A stretch of DNA of 64,000 nt. Source: Paraphysoderma sedebokerense. Lineage: Eukaryota; Blastocladiomycota; Physodermatomycetes; Physodermatales; Physodermataceae. The stretch spans positions 1-64,000 of the forward strand of contig JAHLJZ010000017.1 of assembly GCA_025602915.1 (NCBI GenBank), given 5' to 3'. The position numbers and the translations under genes were made by a program. Below are positions 31,885-46,119 of this stretch, one piece after another; the first letter of the stretch is position 1, and every line of letters starts with the position of its first letter. A model generated the notes under the pieces. The model was not told the DNA's origin. It did not search any database and saw only the letters and a program-made list of their open reading frames with translations.

Positions 31885-32452
31885 TCTTATGTGTACTTGT
31901 TGGATGGGGAGGGGTTGGAAATTTTCGGCGAGCTTTCGTTCAGAGCGACCTGGATTTAAATAGACGCAGTTGTGTCCGGACCTCGTCCGAGTTCACCTGA
32001 CCCTTTGAAGCAAGTCGTCCAATTCGTGTCTAACAAGAACTCAGCTCTGGACGTGAATAATCTAAGATAGACAAGGGTCTTTATCTATTAACAGACGTTG
32101 CATCTTGTTGCTTTTAGTTGCTTTCACCACACTTGCTACCTAGCTAGGCTTTGCAATTGGTCCAAGTACCACAAAGCGCCCCATGAATGTTAAGGAGTTA
32201 CCCAGTGTAGGTATGAAGCGTTGATATACACAATAGCTTGAACTATGAATTGATCTAAAGAGATCAGTAAGAAATCGAACTCACTTTTCTTGCTGTATAC
32301 GGCATTTTACTGCAAGTGATTTGTTACACAACTTTTGTGGTCTGCTTTTGTTCAATCTGTTTTTTATATGATAGATAATTCATGACATTGCTGCTGCCTC
32401 CCACAAGTAATTATGTAAACCTATAGTTTTTCATACCCCTCATGGCATTATT
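31885..32452. other. Intergenic region between EMC7 and tRNA-Arg (copy 1)
   Basis: No gene seen. It should carry the EMC7 promoter at the left and the 5' flank of the tRNA at the right. Confidence 0.55.
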
Positions 32453-32525
32453 GTCCATGTGGCGCAGTGGAAAGCGCATTTGCCTCCTAAGCAAAGGGTC
32501 GAAGGTTCGAATCCTTCCTTGGACG
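32453..32525 (+). tRNA. tRNA-Arg (anticodon CCT) (copy 1)
   Basis: 73 nt fold into a full cloverleaf: a D stem GCGC/GCGC, an anticodon stem TTTGC/GCAAA enclosing loop CTCCTAA (anticodon CCT, read as AGG Arg), and a T arm GAAGG-TTCGAAT-CCTTC. The acceptor GTCCATG pairs with CTTGGAC except for one T:T mismatch at the sixth pair; the discriminator is G. Internal promoter boxes A (TGGCGCAGTGG) and B (GGTTCGAATCC) match consensus. There is no intron. Confidence 0.95.
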
Positions 32526-32531
32526 GTTCAA

Positions 32532-32536
32532 TTTTT
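32532..32536 (+). terminator. RNA polymerase III T5 terminator (copy 1)
   Basis: A run of five T residues begins 7 nt after the tRNA 3' end, the normal stop signal for RNA polymerase III. Copy 2 is at 55867-55871. Confidence 0.7.
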
Positions 32537-32664
32537 GCCTTCCACCCCGATTTCATTTTAGCAACACTGAAATTTGTTATTATATACTCTATTATACGAG
32601 GCCCGAAGGGACGAGGTATGTATCTAGATTCTACGAGAAGCGAGTGACTATAATTAATGTGCTC

Positions 32665-34257
32665 AGTGAATATATACATTATCGATTCAGGCATTCAGGC
32701 TTCACACCCAGATTTCGATAACAGAGCTAATATAATCTACCGCGATCCGAACGTAACCGGCCAAGATCGTTGGGATTGTACTGGTCACGGAACACATGGT
32801 ACATGCTTTAAATTTCGTCAATTATGACTCTGTTTCCGCTTGCTTATTTATCTGTTTTTCAAGTCGCTGGAATAGCCGCAGGTCGCAATGTAGGTGTAGC
32901 TAAGAATCGAGAATAAATGTCCTCAGAGTTCTGGGATGCTCAAAGAATACCGACAATAAATACGTCATTGACGCTCTAGAGGTCTTGTTTAAAAACATCA
33001 CAAAGCCGGCCGTTATCAATCTTTCCTTGGGTCCAGAAATTGATAAAGATACTGGACAGTTTTCTTCCAGCAAAAATTTAAGTGCGTATACTAACCTATT
33101 GCTGCGACATGTGTACCCAACCCTAGAACTCTTGATACTTACGTTTTTACCCAGTCGATATTTTAAATAGATTCACTACTGAATTAAATGTTCCGGTCGT
33201 TCTCGCTGCGGGCAACGATGGTGTGGGTACATGCTCGCCTTTGGCTTCCAAAGTTCAGGATGTCATTGTTGTCGGGTCAGTGGATCAATTGGACCAGAGA
33301 TCGACGTTCTCCAACTATGGTGATTGCATTACTGTGTGGGCTCCGGGTCAAGACATTTGGGTTGGTTGAATTTTCACTCTAAATAGTAAAACAAAATCGA
33401 GGTTCGCTAAGCGTGATTGTATCTAGTCTACTAATATTGTCGATGGCAGCGGTGATGCATACTCTCGAAAACAGGGCACCTCGCAAGCTGCCCCTTTCGT
33501 CACCGGCGTTGTCGCTTTATTACTTCAAAAAAATCCCAAGCTCTCCCCTGCCGATTTAAAGAAAGCATTCATCAGTCTGGGACGGTCTTCAGTGAAGGTC
33601 AAAAATGCCGGTAACAGAATAAACCTTGGGGTGATTCGAACACCTCTCGAAGATGAAACTATGCAAGAGAGCGAAAACGCATCCAAGGCTTCACTCCCTA
33701 CTCGGTTTTACATTGCTGCTGTTGGCGGCGGTGTTTTCGCGGCGGTAATCATTGCCTTGGTAGTCACATGTTGCGTCAGGAAACGAAATCAAAGTCTAGA
33801 TAAAACGGTGAAGGAGTTACAAAAGTTCCAGGTCGTCAATGGCTCCCAAGTTCCCAACCGAACAATCGGTGCAATGACAAACACTGAGAATGATTGCTGC
33901 AACCAATGGGACAGTTTAGGGTTTCAGGGCGACGGCTTAAGGGAAAGAAGACATTCTTACCATTCTGCTCGTATGCAGCCTTATGGGGGGTACGAAGGTC
34001 AGAGACGATCTCCACCATTCCATTATTCGCCGTTCATCTCGGAGAGGGAACCTGATATATACCGGCCAAACTACTATCGCGCTCCCGCTTCGTACGATAC
34101 ACCAGCGCCTGTGTATGGGCGAGGTAGATATTACGATTCCAGTCAACGACATTCAGATGACTATAGTCGGAAATACTCGGATAACTACGGTCGGAGATAC
34201 TCGGCTGACTATGATAGGGACAAGAGAGAATTCTTGTACGGAAGGAGATATCAATAA
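32665..34257 (+). pseudogene. 5'-truncated fragment of subtilase B (copy 2)
   Basis: It contains only the 3' end of exon 3 (32665-32798) and exons 4-6 (32864-33081, 33155-33360, 33427-34257). The signal peptide, the propeptide and the lead-in to the catalytic Asp motif are absent; the block opens at NIYIIDSGI. It carries the same one-base deletion in exon 4 as the full copy. There is no promoter of its own: the DNA just upstream is tRNA flank. If the duplication is real this is a dead fragment. Confidence 0.9.
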
Positions 34258-34766
34258 CTACTGGCATGTGGAAATGATTCGTTAGGCATCTTGTCAGTAG
34301 CTTTTAGTTCTGTATCCCTGTATACAATCAATGCAGTTGAATTATTCAATGTTGAAACCTTCGCAAACTTTAAATATAAAGGCATAAAGTTTAGCATGAG
34401 AAATCAATCAGATAAGTGAATATTGCACATTTCCCTTTCCAATTATGAGCCAAGTTAAGCCCCAGATTATCGATGGTTCTGTGGACATATCGCTCAGTTT
34501 CTTTGGCGAATACGACGGATACCAAAAATATTGTTTTCAATCTTCTGGAAGTTTAACAAGGTTCAATATCCAGTGGTCCTCTGACCCCTCTCTGATCGCT
34601 CGCCAGAGCATAATACCCTTGGTATCTTTGACGTTTCGAAATCTAACACGCTATCGGCGCTTTGGCTCCAGGTACCCTGGTTCTACTATTTTAAGCGTTC
34701 ACTTTTAATTAGAACTGCGCTAATCTTTGCAGTCCCAATTCCGACAATCTACTCTGTACTTAATCA

Positions 34767-37005
34767 ATGACAGCGAGCGACATTAACATTGATATTCCGA
34801 ATGGAACCGTTTCAGACCCCATCCTTGCTACTGGAGGAAAAGGCACAGTCCCGACGAAGGAGACATCAGATGAACGCACAAATGGACAGAATACAGGCCG
34901 ACTCCAGAGTAAGACTATTATATTGATTGATGGTGAAGAATATGGTTAGTTTGCTTCTCCGCTTTCGATGAACCGACGGTGGAAATACGGCATCGGGAAA
35001 TGGGAATGTCATTATGCCCGCGAAATCATTCGAACCCAATATGCTTTTACATGTTTTGGCATTCGGCGATGGCCTTGTATAATTGTCTCTTGTTGTCTGA
35101 GACCCGTGAGAAATATGGCAGCAAATGGTGCTGAAATCGCTGACAATTTTGATTTACTCTATGTGCGGGTTGCCAAATTACCTTCCTTCAAAGATGTGAC
35201 ATCGTTTTTGGATTCCCATCCAGGTATCTCAAATCATTTCATTCTGTCGTACATGTTTTGTGTTTTCATTTTGTTAACACAAGGTTCATCTATCAAATTC
35301 TCTGTCAATTGACTACCCAGGTGGACCTGACGTATTACGAGAGTATCATTCCAGAGATGCGACGAACGCTTTCAATGAAATCGGACATTCGGATGAAGCG
35401 AAGGAACTATTATCGATTTATAAACGACGAAAGCAAAACAATGAGATTAGTTCCGCTGAAGTTGAGAATGTAAGTTTGGCCTCTAGCAACGGCGATGCAC
35501 ATAACCGTTATACTAAATTTTTGTGCTTTCTCTCCATTTTACTTGGCGCCGGCATCAATCCTCTATCCTATCGCAGGTTCAATCCAAGAATGCAAAACCT
35601 AGTGATCATCACCCCTTTTCCAAAGCAATTCGGTTCATGTTATATATATTCTTTCCTTTGACATTCTCTATTGTCATATGCCTGACCTCCAACACATCGC
35701 ATTATAAACCCGGTCAAACCTTCTGGACGGATTTCCTCAATGGAGTCCCTAATCAAAATGAAATGGGATTTGGTTTGTTCCAGATTGCAGGAAAAATAAG
35801 AACAAAACAGTTCATCTATCCATGGAGGAGTTTGAATCCAAGTGATGTTGGCAGAGCGTTGGCTTGGATTTGTTCGTGTTATTTCAATATCTTCCATTAG
35901 AGGTTCGCATTTAACTGACTATTTATTATGTAACTTTTACCTTTCAATCTGTGTAGTCTACGGCATTCATCAGCTGTTGACTTGGCTCATCATTTATCTT
36001 GCCGTGCGCGCGAAGGAGCAAAAACACATTACTTGGACTAATTATCGCAATTCATATTCGAACGCCATGATGATTGTTCATTTGACGTTTGCGACACTGA
36101 AATTTGTTCACTCAAGATTGTTTTACGATGGCTTAGCTTATGATTTGCCCGAAATTTTGACTCAATGTTCTGTTCTCGTGTTCTTGATTATTGCCCTGAT
36201 AGTGGACATGCCTCGGAGGGGTCTATTTTTTGGGAAAGTCAAAAGCATGGAATGGTATAAACAAGAGTTTAAAGAAGTTGCCAAAAAGTACCATGGCTTC
36301 GCTGCCAGCTTCGGAGTAGTAATCAATTTTTGGTGGGTGCATTACCTTTTTTTCGTTCCACATTGCTCATCTCTGATTGTCCAATGTTTTAAACACCCGA
36401 ATTCGATCAGGTATCATCCTGTCGAAACAACCCTAGCTCATTTCCTCGGCTTCTTTTATCAACTGCTCATGATGGTTCATACCTCACTTCTTTTTCATGT
36501 CGACCACCGCAACCGGTACTGGACGCTATTCCTCGAAGTCAATGTTCTTATTCATGGATTTACAACAGGTCTGATCCAAGAAAACTCTGCATATCTGGTT
36601 TTTCTTTACGGATTCGCTACAGTATTCTTCGTTACTCAAATATGGGGTATTCCCAGCACCCGATGGCAATCTTTTTTAACGCAGAAAAAGAAAATTACGA
36701 AGGAATACATTGCATTAATAGTAGGCGTATTGGTGGCATATTTAGCTTTTGCAATAACGAATTTTGCTTTGGAGAAAAAAATCCAACGGTTATTTCTGCT
36801 ACTCGCAATTCCCGTAGCGGAGTACGGATTAGTACTACTCTATTACCTGCTCTTTCTTATTGGATTCTTCGTGTTTAAAAAAATAGCTGATACTAAGGGG
36901 TGGATATCAACTGCATGGGCTTGGTTTTGGGGGGCGTTGTCAACTTTCGTAGTGATGGTCGTTTTTGCGATTATACAGAAACCGCAAGGAACTTTCGAGA
37001 TATAA
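34767..37005 (+). CDS. Cytochrome b5-polytopic membrane fusion (copy 2)
   Basis: Same exon structure as 11432-13670, shifted by 23,335 bp, with the heme motifs HPGG and GHSDEA and the multi-helix membrane part intact. No difference from copy 1 was noticed. Confidence 0.72.
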
Positions 37006-37453
37006 GTTCGAACAGCCTTTCCGCTTATTTTATGAATACTGTTCTTGCTTTATAATGAATCGTCGATAATGGACTTCTTTCGGATACTAATATATACCAA
37101 TGAGTGTAAAGTTGGTTTCATAGAGTTTTGATATATTAGAAAAATACTTAATCACGTCAGTTCGGTTTTATCGGAAAATGGATGAGTCGACTACTACTTA
37201 GAATTTAGTGGATGGTAATGTAATTGACAATACTACATTTGAATCGCCTACAATAATAATTCTGCTACATCAAGATTGCCTGCCGAATTTGATCAGTAAA
37301 CTATATTATATTCAAACAAATAAACAATCGTGTATTCGCTAATTATAATTTCATATATCTATGTTTGTTTATACTTAATGGTCTTATATGTTCTAATAAT
37401 ACTAACATACAGCAAAAATAATATTTTTATAAATCTAAACTTTATGTCGCATT

Positions 37454-40400
37454 TCAATCGCTGGTGCTGTCATCAGTCAATGTGTCACCATCAATGTTCA
37501 AAGCGAGTCCTAGTCTGCCCATTAGCCCCGGAGGACGCTGATAGTCACGAACTATGTTTATAGGCACAGGAGGCAGCGCTTTGTCCGATTTATTTAATGT
37601 CCGGGGAAGTGAGCCTGAATACGATGAATTCAAGTCGAGTGTCGTGGAAATATCGAATAACCGAGACCAATAAACAGCTTCCTTTTCAGTTTTCAGTTGA
37701 AACGACAGGTTAACTGTCTTGGGATCATGCACCGTGATATCGAGCACAAAGACACGATCTGCCGAGTACTCTGTGATACTGTGCACAGTGCAATCTACGT
37801 AGGAGAAACACGAAGTTTCACCAGCGCGCTGCAGCAAAAATTGTTAGAAAATCTGATGCGGGAATAAAGAAGGTAAAAACACTCATACATTTATCAGAAA
37901 CAAAATTTTCGTGTCAGGACAAACAGACACCAAAGAAACCTCCCATCTATCCATACGCATCAGAAACCAAGAAGCCATTTCGGCTTTCTTCACCACCAAT
38001 ACTTCTTGATGAACACGACCTATAAATGCCGGATTCCTTTCAGTTCCTGTACTATTCAAAAGGCCCAACTTTCGTCCAGGTTGAAAAAAACTTCCTATAT
38101 TCGACCCTTTTCTCCAACTTGAATTGGATGAATTTGCGGAACCGACTGACCCTTGACCACCGATTCGTTTCAATCCAGAGGTGGAGTTAGTGTTATGTCG
38201 GTTGACAGAGTACGTGGAGTTGTTGGAAAATACACGGCGAAGTTTCGGACCAAACATCAAGCCCATCGTGACTGTTGCAGGGACAAAGATGAGGAAATTT
38301 TGAAATGTGAAGTGGACGGCCGCTGAAGATCCACCTGGAGAGTATAACACTGGAAGACCGATGATGAAGCAGAACAAAATATTGTAAATGCTCAAAGCTA
38401 TGCTCCGGCTTTCATTAAATAGGGAATCTATTGTGCGAGTCTTGAACGCCAAAAACGATCCGATTACGACAAGTAAACCATTGGAGAGGAAAATGACGAG
38501 ACTAAAGGACGTGTTGTGATTCGTTGATACGCACTCTATTAGGAGCTGATCACCGTTTAGGGGAACAACCACAGGTTGAGGTGCGGAGACAGCTAGCCAA
38601 ATTCCACCGACAAGCTAAATATTTGTCAGTTTCTCGAAAACTAGCCCATAAAAAGAGAGTGGATCACCATACCATTTCTAAGGTGCAAATGACTGTAACA
38701 AAAAACAGAAGGTACGAATTCGAAATCCGCCTTTTCTGTAACCGTGTATTGTCAAATATTCGGTATAAGCGGAACGTTTTTGCCAGTATACCCGAGTATA
38801 TTAAACCGAAACCAATCGAAGCAAAAAATATGCGAGAAGAACAAAGAAAGCTAGTCGGCGAAATATTAAAAACCACTGCTGACATATATGTCACGATGAA
38901 TCCCACTAGCATAATGTAACAGAAAAGTGGAGAAGCCGCTTTGATGACCGGGTGATTGCGCTTGATGTAGATAACAATGCCGATTCCAACAGACGCAATT
39001 GATAAAGTGGCGCTTAACAGCGTAAGCATAATAAAAATAGGAGAAGAAGTCGTGAAATTGAACGATCGCGAACAACTTTTACCATCAGGGGATAGAATCG
39101 TTGTCTTTTCAAGACATCCCTCACGGGCTTCCCATGTCGACGCCTCTGTGTAATCGGGAATTTTAGTCAGTCCATGGATTTCAATCGAGAGGTTCATGTT
39201 ATCACATACTTTCTGGTTGGGAGCCCGCAAAACCTGTTGGCAGAACCGATCTCTCTTCGTTGTTAACAATCTGCACAACAACGCTGTCCCTTCCCATGTT
39301 TCGCTGGTCACGATCCATTTGTATTCGACCAAAGAATGTTTCAGCATTGAAATCTCTCAATGCAGCCATGACTTGTTTTGGGTCGATGCTATTGGCACTC
39401 TTCATGGCTAACTGTAGCAATACTCCTGCTCCGGTCCCGCTTGCGTGGGTGTAAGTTGGCATTTGGCCTAATAAGCTTTGCGATTCCAGCCAACTTCGAA
39501 ATTTCTCAGCGTATTGTTTGGATGAATAAAAGGACCGAGTTTCGTCTTTGAAGTTCATAGTATGGTGCCACTGATTTGAATGCATCAGCCACCAGCAGTA
39601 TTAATGTTAAACAGTGTGATAAAGTATACATACCTGGGAACTACTGAAAACGTATTGCGCGCCTAATGCTGTTTCATTTGTAATAAAATTTGGTTCGGTC
39701 GGAGCAACTAATTTAAAAAGCCTCGGTGTGAGCGGAGACATAAGCGTAAATTCTATAACTACGGCTGCGTACCAGTAATGTAGACATATTTAAAGTCATA
39801 CTTCACTTGCTGTAGGGCTCTGGTGACCATTTTGCCGTCTTCTGTTAATGAAACTGAAATTAAAGCCTCGGCTCCAAAATCTACGCCTTCTCGTATCATA
39901 GAAGCCAGCTGAGACAGCTCGGTTTTTTTAGTGGCACCCCAGGTGTAGTTTTTAGTCAATACTTCGAATTTCATTCCATTTGTGGCATCCGTAGCAAACT
40001 TCAAGGCGTGCGCACCCGTTGACTTTGTGAATTCGGCTTGATCGGAGATCAATAGCAATATTTTCGACACTCCAACAGTTTTTAAGTATGTAAGAAAGGG
40101 ATAGGTGTAATAATCAGAAGGTAGATGTAGCCCAAATAAGTTGGGGTAGCCGGCGGAATATATGGAGCGCGGACCTTGAACATTCAAATTCAATTGTTAA
40201 TAGAAACGCATGACGGTAAATCGAGATAGGAATTTTAAGTACCAGTACAGCATTGTATTTGCGGAATTGGACGGCTAGAATTGAGGGCATCGGACACCGC
40301 CTTTGTATACTGTGTATGTCCACCCTGCAGACATCAGCGTGAAGTTAACAACCTATTTCCTGAAATGAGAACATATTTACAAAACACAAACCACAACGAA

Positions 40401-40801
40401 ATCAAAATTTTGAGATTCCACTGCTTTTCGTACATTATCTGCTACCAATTCCGGGTTACCCCCTGGATGATCAATGTTAATTTGCTCGATTCTATATTTC
40501 ACTCGGTTGATTTCTAAACCGCCTAATTCGTTATTCACGTAGTCCGTCCAAAATTTGAACCCTATTTGAGGAGCGTCAATCCCTGAATGTGCAAAGTCTT
40601 AAGATCGTCACAAAATATACCTGTGTTGGCTTGAAATTCCGATGTAAATGTGTTTGAAGAAGAATTGGTGGTAAAGTAAGTGCATATCCTGAGCACTCTG
40701 CTGGAGTTTTGCAATTGTGCGGCAGTGAATGGAGGAAAGCAAGCGACATAAAGAGCTGCTACCAAAACAGTTGCTCTTAGCAGTTGCCGAACGAAATACA
40801 T
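37454..40801 (-). CDS. Class C GPCR with PH-like tail (copy 2)
   Basis: Duplicate of 14119-17466 with signal peptide, periplasmic-binding ectodomain, seven helices and PH-like tail. All open segments are the same as in copy 1. Confidence 0.83.
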
Positions 40802-41109
40802 CCTGGCCGTCTCTATTTCCCGTTGACGAACGAGAATATGTTATATTTGAAATCACTAATAGGTGCTATCGATTCCTTGGAATAACAGAGACTACTGTTT
40901 AATGATGTACGCTCCGCGATTGGTTCAAGACGCGACGCAGAGGCTTCTTACAATGCCAAATTACGCGGTATCAACAGATATATTGTTCCCTGCAATAATA
41001 ACTAAAAGCGCTGCAGAATCACCTGAATCCCACGCCTGTTTTTGTGCTACCCAGGTGATATGGGTAAACTAGTCCTACACGCACTGTCCGCATGCTCCAT
41101 TGATCTAAA

Positions 41110-44100
41110 CTACCGCATTGACTGATCATGTTGCAATCCCTTCCGCACCGCAAGAACCGAGTCGACGATGACAGCATCGACCCCCCAGCTATACAGAATT
41201 ATGCAACGGTTAATAAATCAATGTCGAGTTGAGCGACTGAAAAGACCTGATATTTACTCTCGCTGAAGTTTCGCTAACTCAACGATATTGTTTAAACTTC
41301 CATAGGTAAAAAGCAGCAACCCGGTCTCCTTGATCGCTTTTATTAAATAAGGAGCATCAATGAGAGGATCAGATACCGTAACGATCCCCATCAAATCAGC
41401 GTATTTGGCAAAGCGGACAGCTTCTTGGAGAGAGTTACACCTGACGTCTGAATATTTTACTGTGCCACCCTCTGTCAACAGAAAGACTAAAGAAAGCTCA
41501 ATGAGTAATCGACAATCGCTTCAGTCAGGATGATATGATCTTCTATCCTTACCTGGAAAATTGGGTTGCTTGAAATTCAGCAACAGACACGTTTCAGGGT
41601 GGAACGAACTAAAAATAACATTTCGATCCCCAGCATGATTGTAGACGCACTCTAGAATCTTATCTATGAATAAATTAATTTCCGCAGGGTATAAGTCATC
41701 CTGTAAAATCTCATCGGGATTTGGGTATTTTACTTCAATATTAAAGCCTATATGTTGAGGTACCATCTATCAAATAAGGTTAGATGAAGTGAATAGTGTG
41801 TCATCAGTTACGATGCTCTGGCCATACCTTGAACGCATCTTCCAACAAAGCAAATGGTGCTTGAATGGTGTTGTCACCGTTTCCTTTGAATTTTCCAATT
41901 CCAATGGACCGAATAGGACTATCGCTCATCTTTCTGGAGCGATCTAAGTTCACTGCATCCACGTTGGTGAAGCTTTGTGATCTACCAAAGCGCTTGTTTA
42001 ATTTTCCATATTTCTCTGCTTCAAAATTATCGTCATGAGCACTGTAGCCTCCATCAGAATGCATTGAGCGTCCGAGACCGGATGATTGCGAGGAATCATC
42101 ACTATCATAGCCGATATCCCTCGAGTGGGCTCTTGTAGCAGCCAAGGAGCGAAGTTTGCTATCTTTCAGGGCTTTGAATTGAGCTAACGATAAAGAATTC
42201 ACCGGAATATCAAATCCGGTTTCGTTAACGATCCAATCGTGATACAGCACAGGTACATAGTCTTTAGTGAGTTGCACATCTATGGATAATCTCAATTTAG
42301 TTAAACGTTGGAGATACAAATAATGCATTGAAAACCTACCGAATTCGACATATTCTGCTCCCAATGAAGCCGCGGTTACAAATGAAAGCACGGTATTTTC
42401 GCCAAGCTGTAAACCGGATGTGGTAGCTCTGTTTGCACCTAAACCTCGGTGGCCAATGATCTAAAGTATACAGTCAGTGATAAAACTCGATACGAGATTC
42501 GCGAACCAAAACGAGGAACCTTGGTTGACACACTCTTCCAATACGTGTTACGTCTTCCGACCCCCACATCTTTATGCTTAAACGGCCGTATAACTATATA
42601 TTCGAAGATAACTTTACCAACATCATTCAAAGTCGACTTTTCAAGCATCGGTAATTCAAACACTCCTCCACTCGACACCACTTTATCTTTACCTTTTGGT
42701 TTTAAGACACTTCCCAACGCCAAAACTCCGCGGGCTAAAGCATTCTTAGAACTTGCGGGAGACGGAGATTGAGGGCCCTTCGGTACTGACGAATCTGCGA
42801 AATATGTCGGCTGGATATCAAAATTTATCGTAACAGACTGTGGATCATTGCAGAAGAAGACAATAGGTTCCAAAGAAACGACATCTTGAATTGGTAGATC
42901 AATGATGGCGGGCTCACCGATGGAATTCGTAGCGCTGATAACAAGAGATAACGATGTCGTAGTAGGGATGTTGGTGTTCGGCAATACCGCTGCCAATGGT
43001 TTCGAGAAAGTAACCGGCGGCGACGATAACGCATCCGGCGAGTTTGTACCGAGATAAATCACCACAACCGACTGGTCGCGTAAATACTTGTGACCGTAAG
43101 CTCGCCCAACTTCAGGCACCTGGACGATTGGCGGCGCAACCACGGAAGACGTTGATACTGAACTTACAAGTGCAGGCAATGGCCGACGCTTTGTGTGAGG
43201 TTTAAGAAGTCCTGCTATCTGCATATGACCACGAAATGCAGCATGATCTAAGGCAGTCCACGAATTGTAATCTTGAACATTGATGTCGGCATCTGCTTCA
43301 ACCAAGGATTCGACACACGAACTGTGGCCTTCGATGGCTGATTCGATAGCGTTACATATTAGTGAGACGAAGCAAACCGTTTAAGTGAAGTGATTTTCGT
43401 ACCTGCTAATATCAATGGTGTGAACCCATACCACTCTTCCGCTACGTCGATCTTTATACCATCGTGTTTCAACAATAGGTCTACGCAATTGACATATCCG
43501 TTTCGGCAAGCAAGATGCAGGGGAGTCTCCCCGTCAGGATCTGTAATGTTGATGTTGGCCCCACGAGAAAGTAAAAATGCGGCGATTTCAGTGTGACCTG
43601 TGGAAAATTTCTATTAGATGATATCGACAGGGGCATTGGCAACTATCGGAAATTACCTAATTTCGCAGCCACGGCTAAAGGAGTGTGTGCATGTCCGTGA
43701 GGATGCCAATACGTAGAACTGGTGGCAGGGGTTGTAGGATTTGGTGCTGATATAGACGAGATAACAGCGGCTGGCAATGGTTCCGGGGCTGCAAAATGCA
43801 ATATTATAGGTAAGCGCATGTTAAGCTAACATTTCAGAACAAAATTGAAAATCCATACCATTTGATCCTCCCGCAGTATCGACATTCGTAATACGTCCTT
43901 CATCAATTAATACCTTTAGCAACTCTAAACGATTGTTCAAAACAGCGTAGAACAATGGCGTGAACCCTTCATTATCGTACCACACTCGGGCGGATAGATC
44001 AATGTGTTCATTCGGGACAATCCATTTATCAGAAACGACAGACGGGGGAAGGTGGCGAATATGAAATCTAATAAGGCATTCAGCCAGCTTGGTATGACCA

Positions 44101-45703
44101 CCAAGAGCGGCGTAATGTAACGGTTTTCGACCCTGGATATCAGATGTGTATAGGTATATTAATTGATTTGGATTGTACAAGTACAGAGTATCTATGAGAT
44201 GATTCAAAGTCGTCGCATCATCCGTTGAAGCCGGTTCGGAAGAGTATTGAGGGGATGGGAGATCAACAGAGGTGGGGGAAAGAAGGGGTTCAGTTTTAGG
44301 AAGGAGAGACAGTTGTTCGTTCTCGATATTCTTAGTGGCATTCGACGCCGTATTTAAAGCTGAGATATCGGGCTCTGAAGGCTTTTTAAATGAAAGAGCG
44401 GAAGTAAAACTGTGCATCAGGCTATCGGTGCTAGAATTAGCACTGCCTATGAAAAGGGTAGTTAATCGTCGCCGAGGAGGAGGTAGTTTCCCGCCTGCAG
44501 AAACTAATCGATGGAACAAAGATCGTTGATTGATGTCTTCCGAATGAATCATTGGAGGTTGGTAAGTTTGGATTAGATGCGTCACACATTTCAGAGCTTT
44601 ATAGTGTAAGGCGTAACTTAGCAGGTATAGATGAATCTTTAATACTGTTAGTAAATTCAGACAACCACAGGACTTATAGTGTACGGAAAGGCTATACCCT
44701 TTTAGTATTTATATCTGATACTTCGCAATGCCTGTGAATACTGCTTACGAAAGACTGAAATTGTACAGCATCGTCCTCCCTCAAAATTCTCTTCATTATT
44801 GTATGTTCATCTTCGCTTTCTGAACTTGTGCTTTTCGTCGGCGAATTGGGAGGTATAGAACGTGACCCAGCGGAACTTGAAGTGATGCGATCATAAAGTT
44901 GTTGAATGAGGGACTCGATCTGGGTTAAGCAGTCGCTGAAATATGTATCGCTGGAAAATGGCAATGGCTGAATTTTGCTGGCGTAGACGGCAGTTTGAGT
45001 TGATGTTTGAAGTTTCTTATCAAACCTACAATGGTTAAACACTTTAGAGTTGGAATGATTCTACCTAGCACCACAATGGAGAACCAACTTTTTGAGAATC
45101 TTTCGAAACCCTTTTCTGTTAAGTTCTGTATACCGCATCACTTTCAGGATATGATCTTTGGTTTCAAGAGCATGTGATAAAAGAGCTATTTCCGTTTCGA
45201 CATCTATATTTTGTGCTAATTGTGCATGCCTCGAAAAATTGGGTTGGGATGTTACTGAAGATTCGACTGAATTTGGTGCGGCTATGGTAAGCTTATATTT
45301 TTCATCCAGAATCCTGATTCTTCTTTCAATTTCCGACTTTTTGTACAGGAAAAAGTTGTTGACTTTCTCCAACTCTCGATCGAGTGTATAATTGAACTCT
45401 AATTGAGCGATGTGAGATGTTCAGAACCTGGGTTTTTGTAAACATTGCTGTGCAATTCACAGGAACTTACCAGTAATGGCTTCATGTACATTATTATTTG
45501 CAAGAGTAATGTCGGCGAATGATTTTGATGCAGCGCGGCCGGCCTTTACTGCGTCTTTGATGTGTTGTTTGAGAGCCTTGTATGAAATATAGTACCTGAC
45601 AGCCAGATGTAAGAGGGGAATAACGTCAAAATAAACGGAACAAGATAGAATACCTCGCCCACTCCTGGATGAGAGTTCTCGCAAGGGTCTTCCCGAACTT
45701 CAT
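41110..45703 (-). CDS. GDE1: SPX-ankyrin-GDPD phosphodiesterase, GDE1-like (copy 2)
   Basis: Duplicate of 17775-22368. SPX start MKFGKTLARTL, ankyrin repeats and GDPD motifs are all present and unchanged. Confidence 0.9.
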
Positions 45704-46119
45704 ACTTGTGTGGATGTAGAACACAGATGATGCTCGGTGTTTTCATAGAGCAGAGCAGCGCTGGTTTTCGTGCGACGCTGATATCATCCGGCGGACCCGA
45801 AGGCCGCGCCTTTTTCATCTTATACATTTATTATTTCATTCACGGTAGTTTCTACAGAGAAGTGCGATTAATTCGGGATGTAGTATTACAAGGCCCGTAC
45901 ATTATCATGTTGTCCGCGGTGATGAAGTCGTTTGATGTCGATTGCATTACTTCATCCATTGTTCTCTCTCAACCCGCATTCTCCCCTGGCATGCAGACAG
46001 TCCAGCGTTGACTTCGCACGCCTTCGCCGTACCATCGTTAGAATCGAGTCGATATATAAAAATGAGATCACCCCTCTCTATTACACTTCAAACCCGAATA
46101 TCAACAAGTTATAGAAGTA

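Larger units (their letters stand above)
9330..32664 (+). repeat. Tandem block, copy 1 (23,335 bp)
   Basis: Every feature from 9330 to 32664 recurs at +23,335. Borders were read by base comparison. Base 9329 (G) differs from 32664 (C), and base 32665 (A) differs from 56000 (T), so the junction is blunt, with no microhomology. No mismatch between copies was found at any place compared, and all open frames on both strands correspond. The left edge cuts subtilase B exon 3; the right edge lies 139 bp past a tRNA-Arg gene. Confidence 0.97.

Noticed and set aside
32459-32647. Open frames over the tRNA-Arg on both strands
   Set aside because: Translation of a tRNA gene and its flank.
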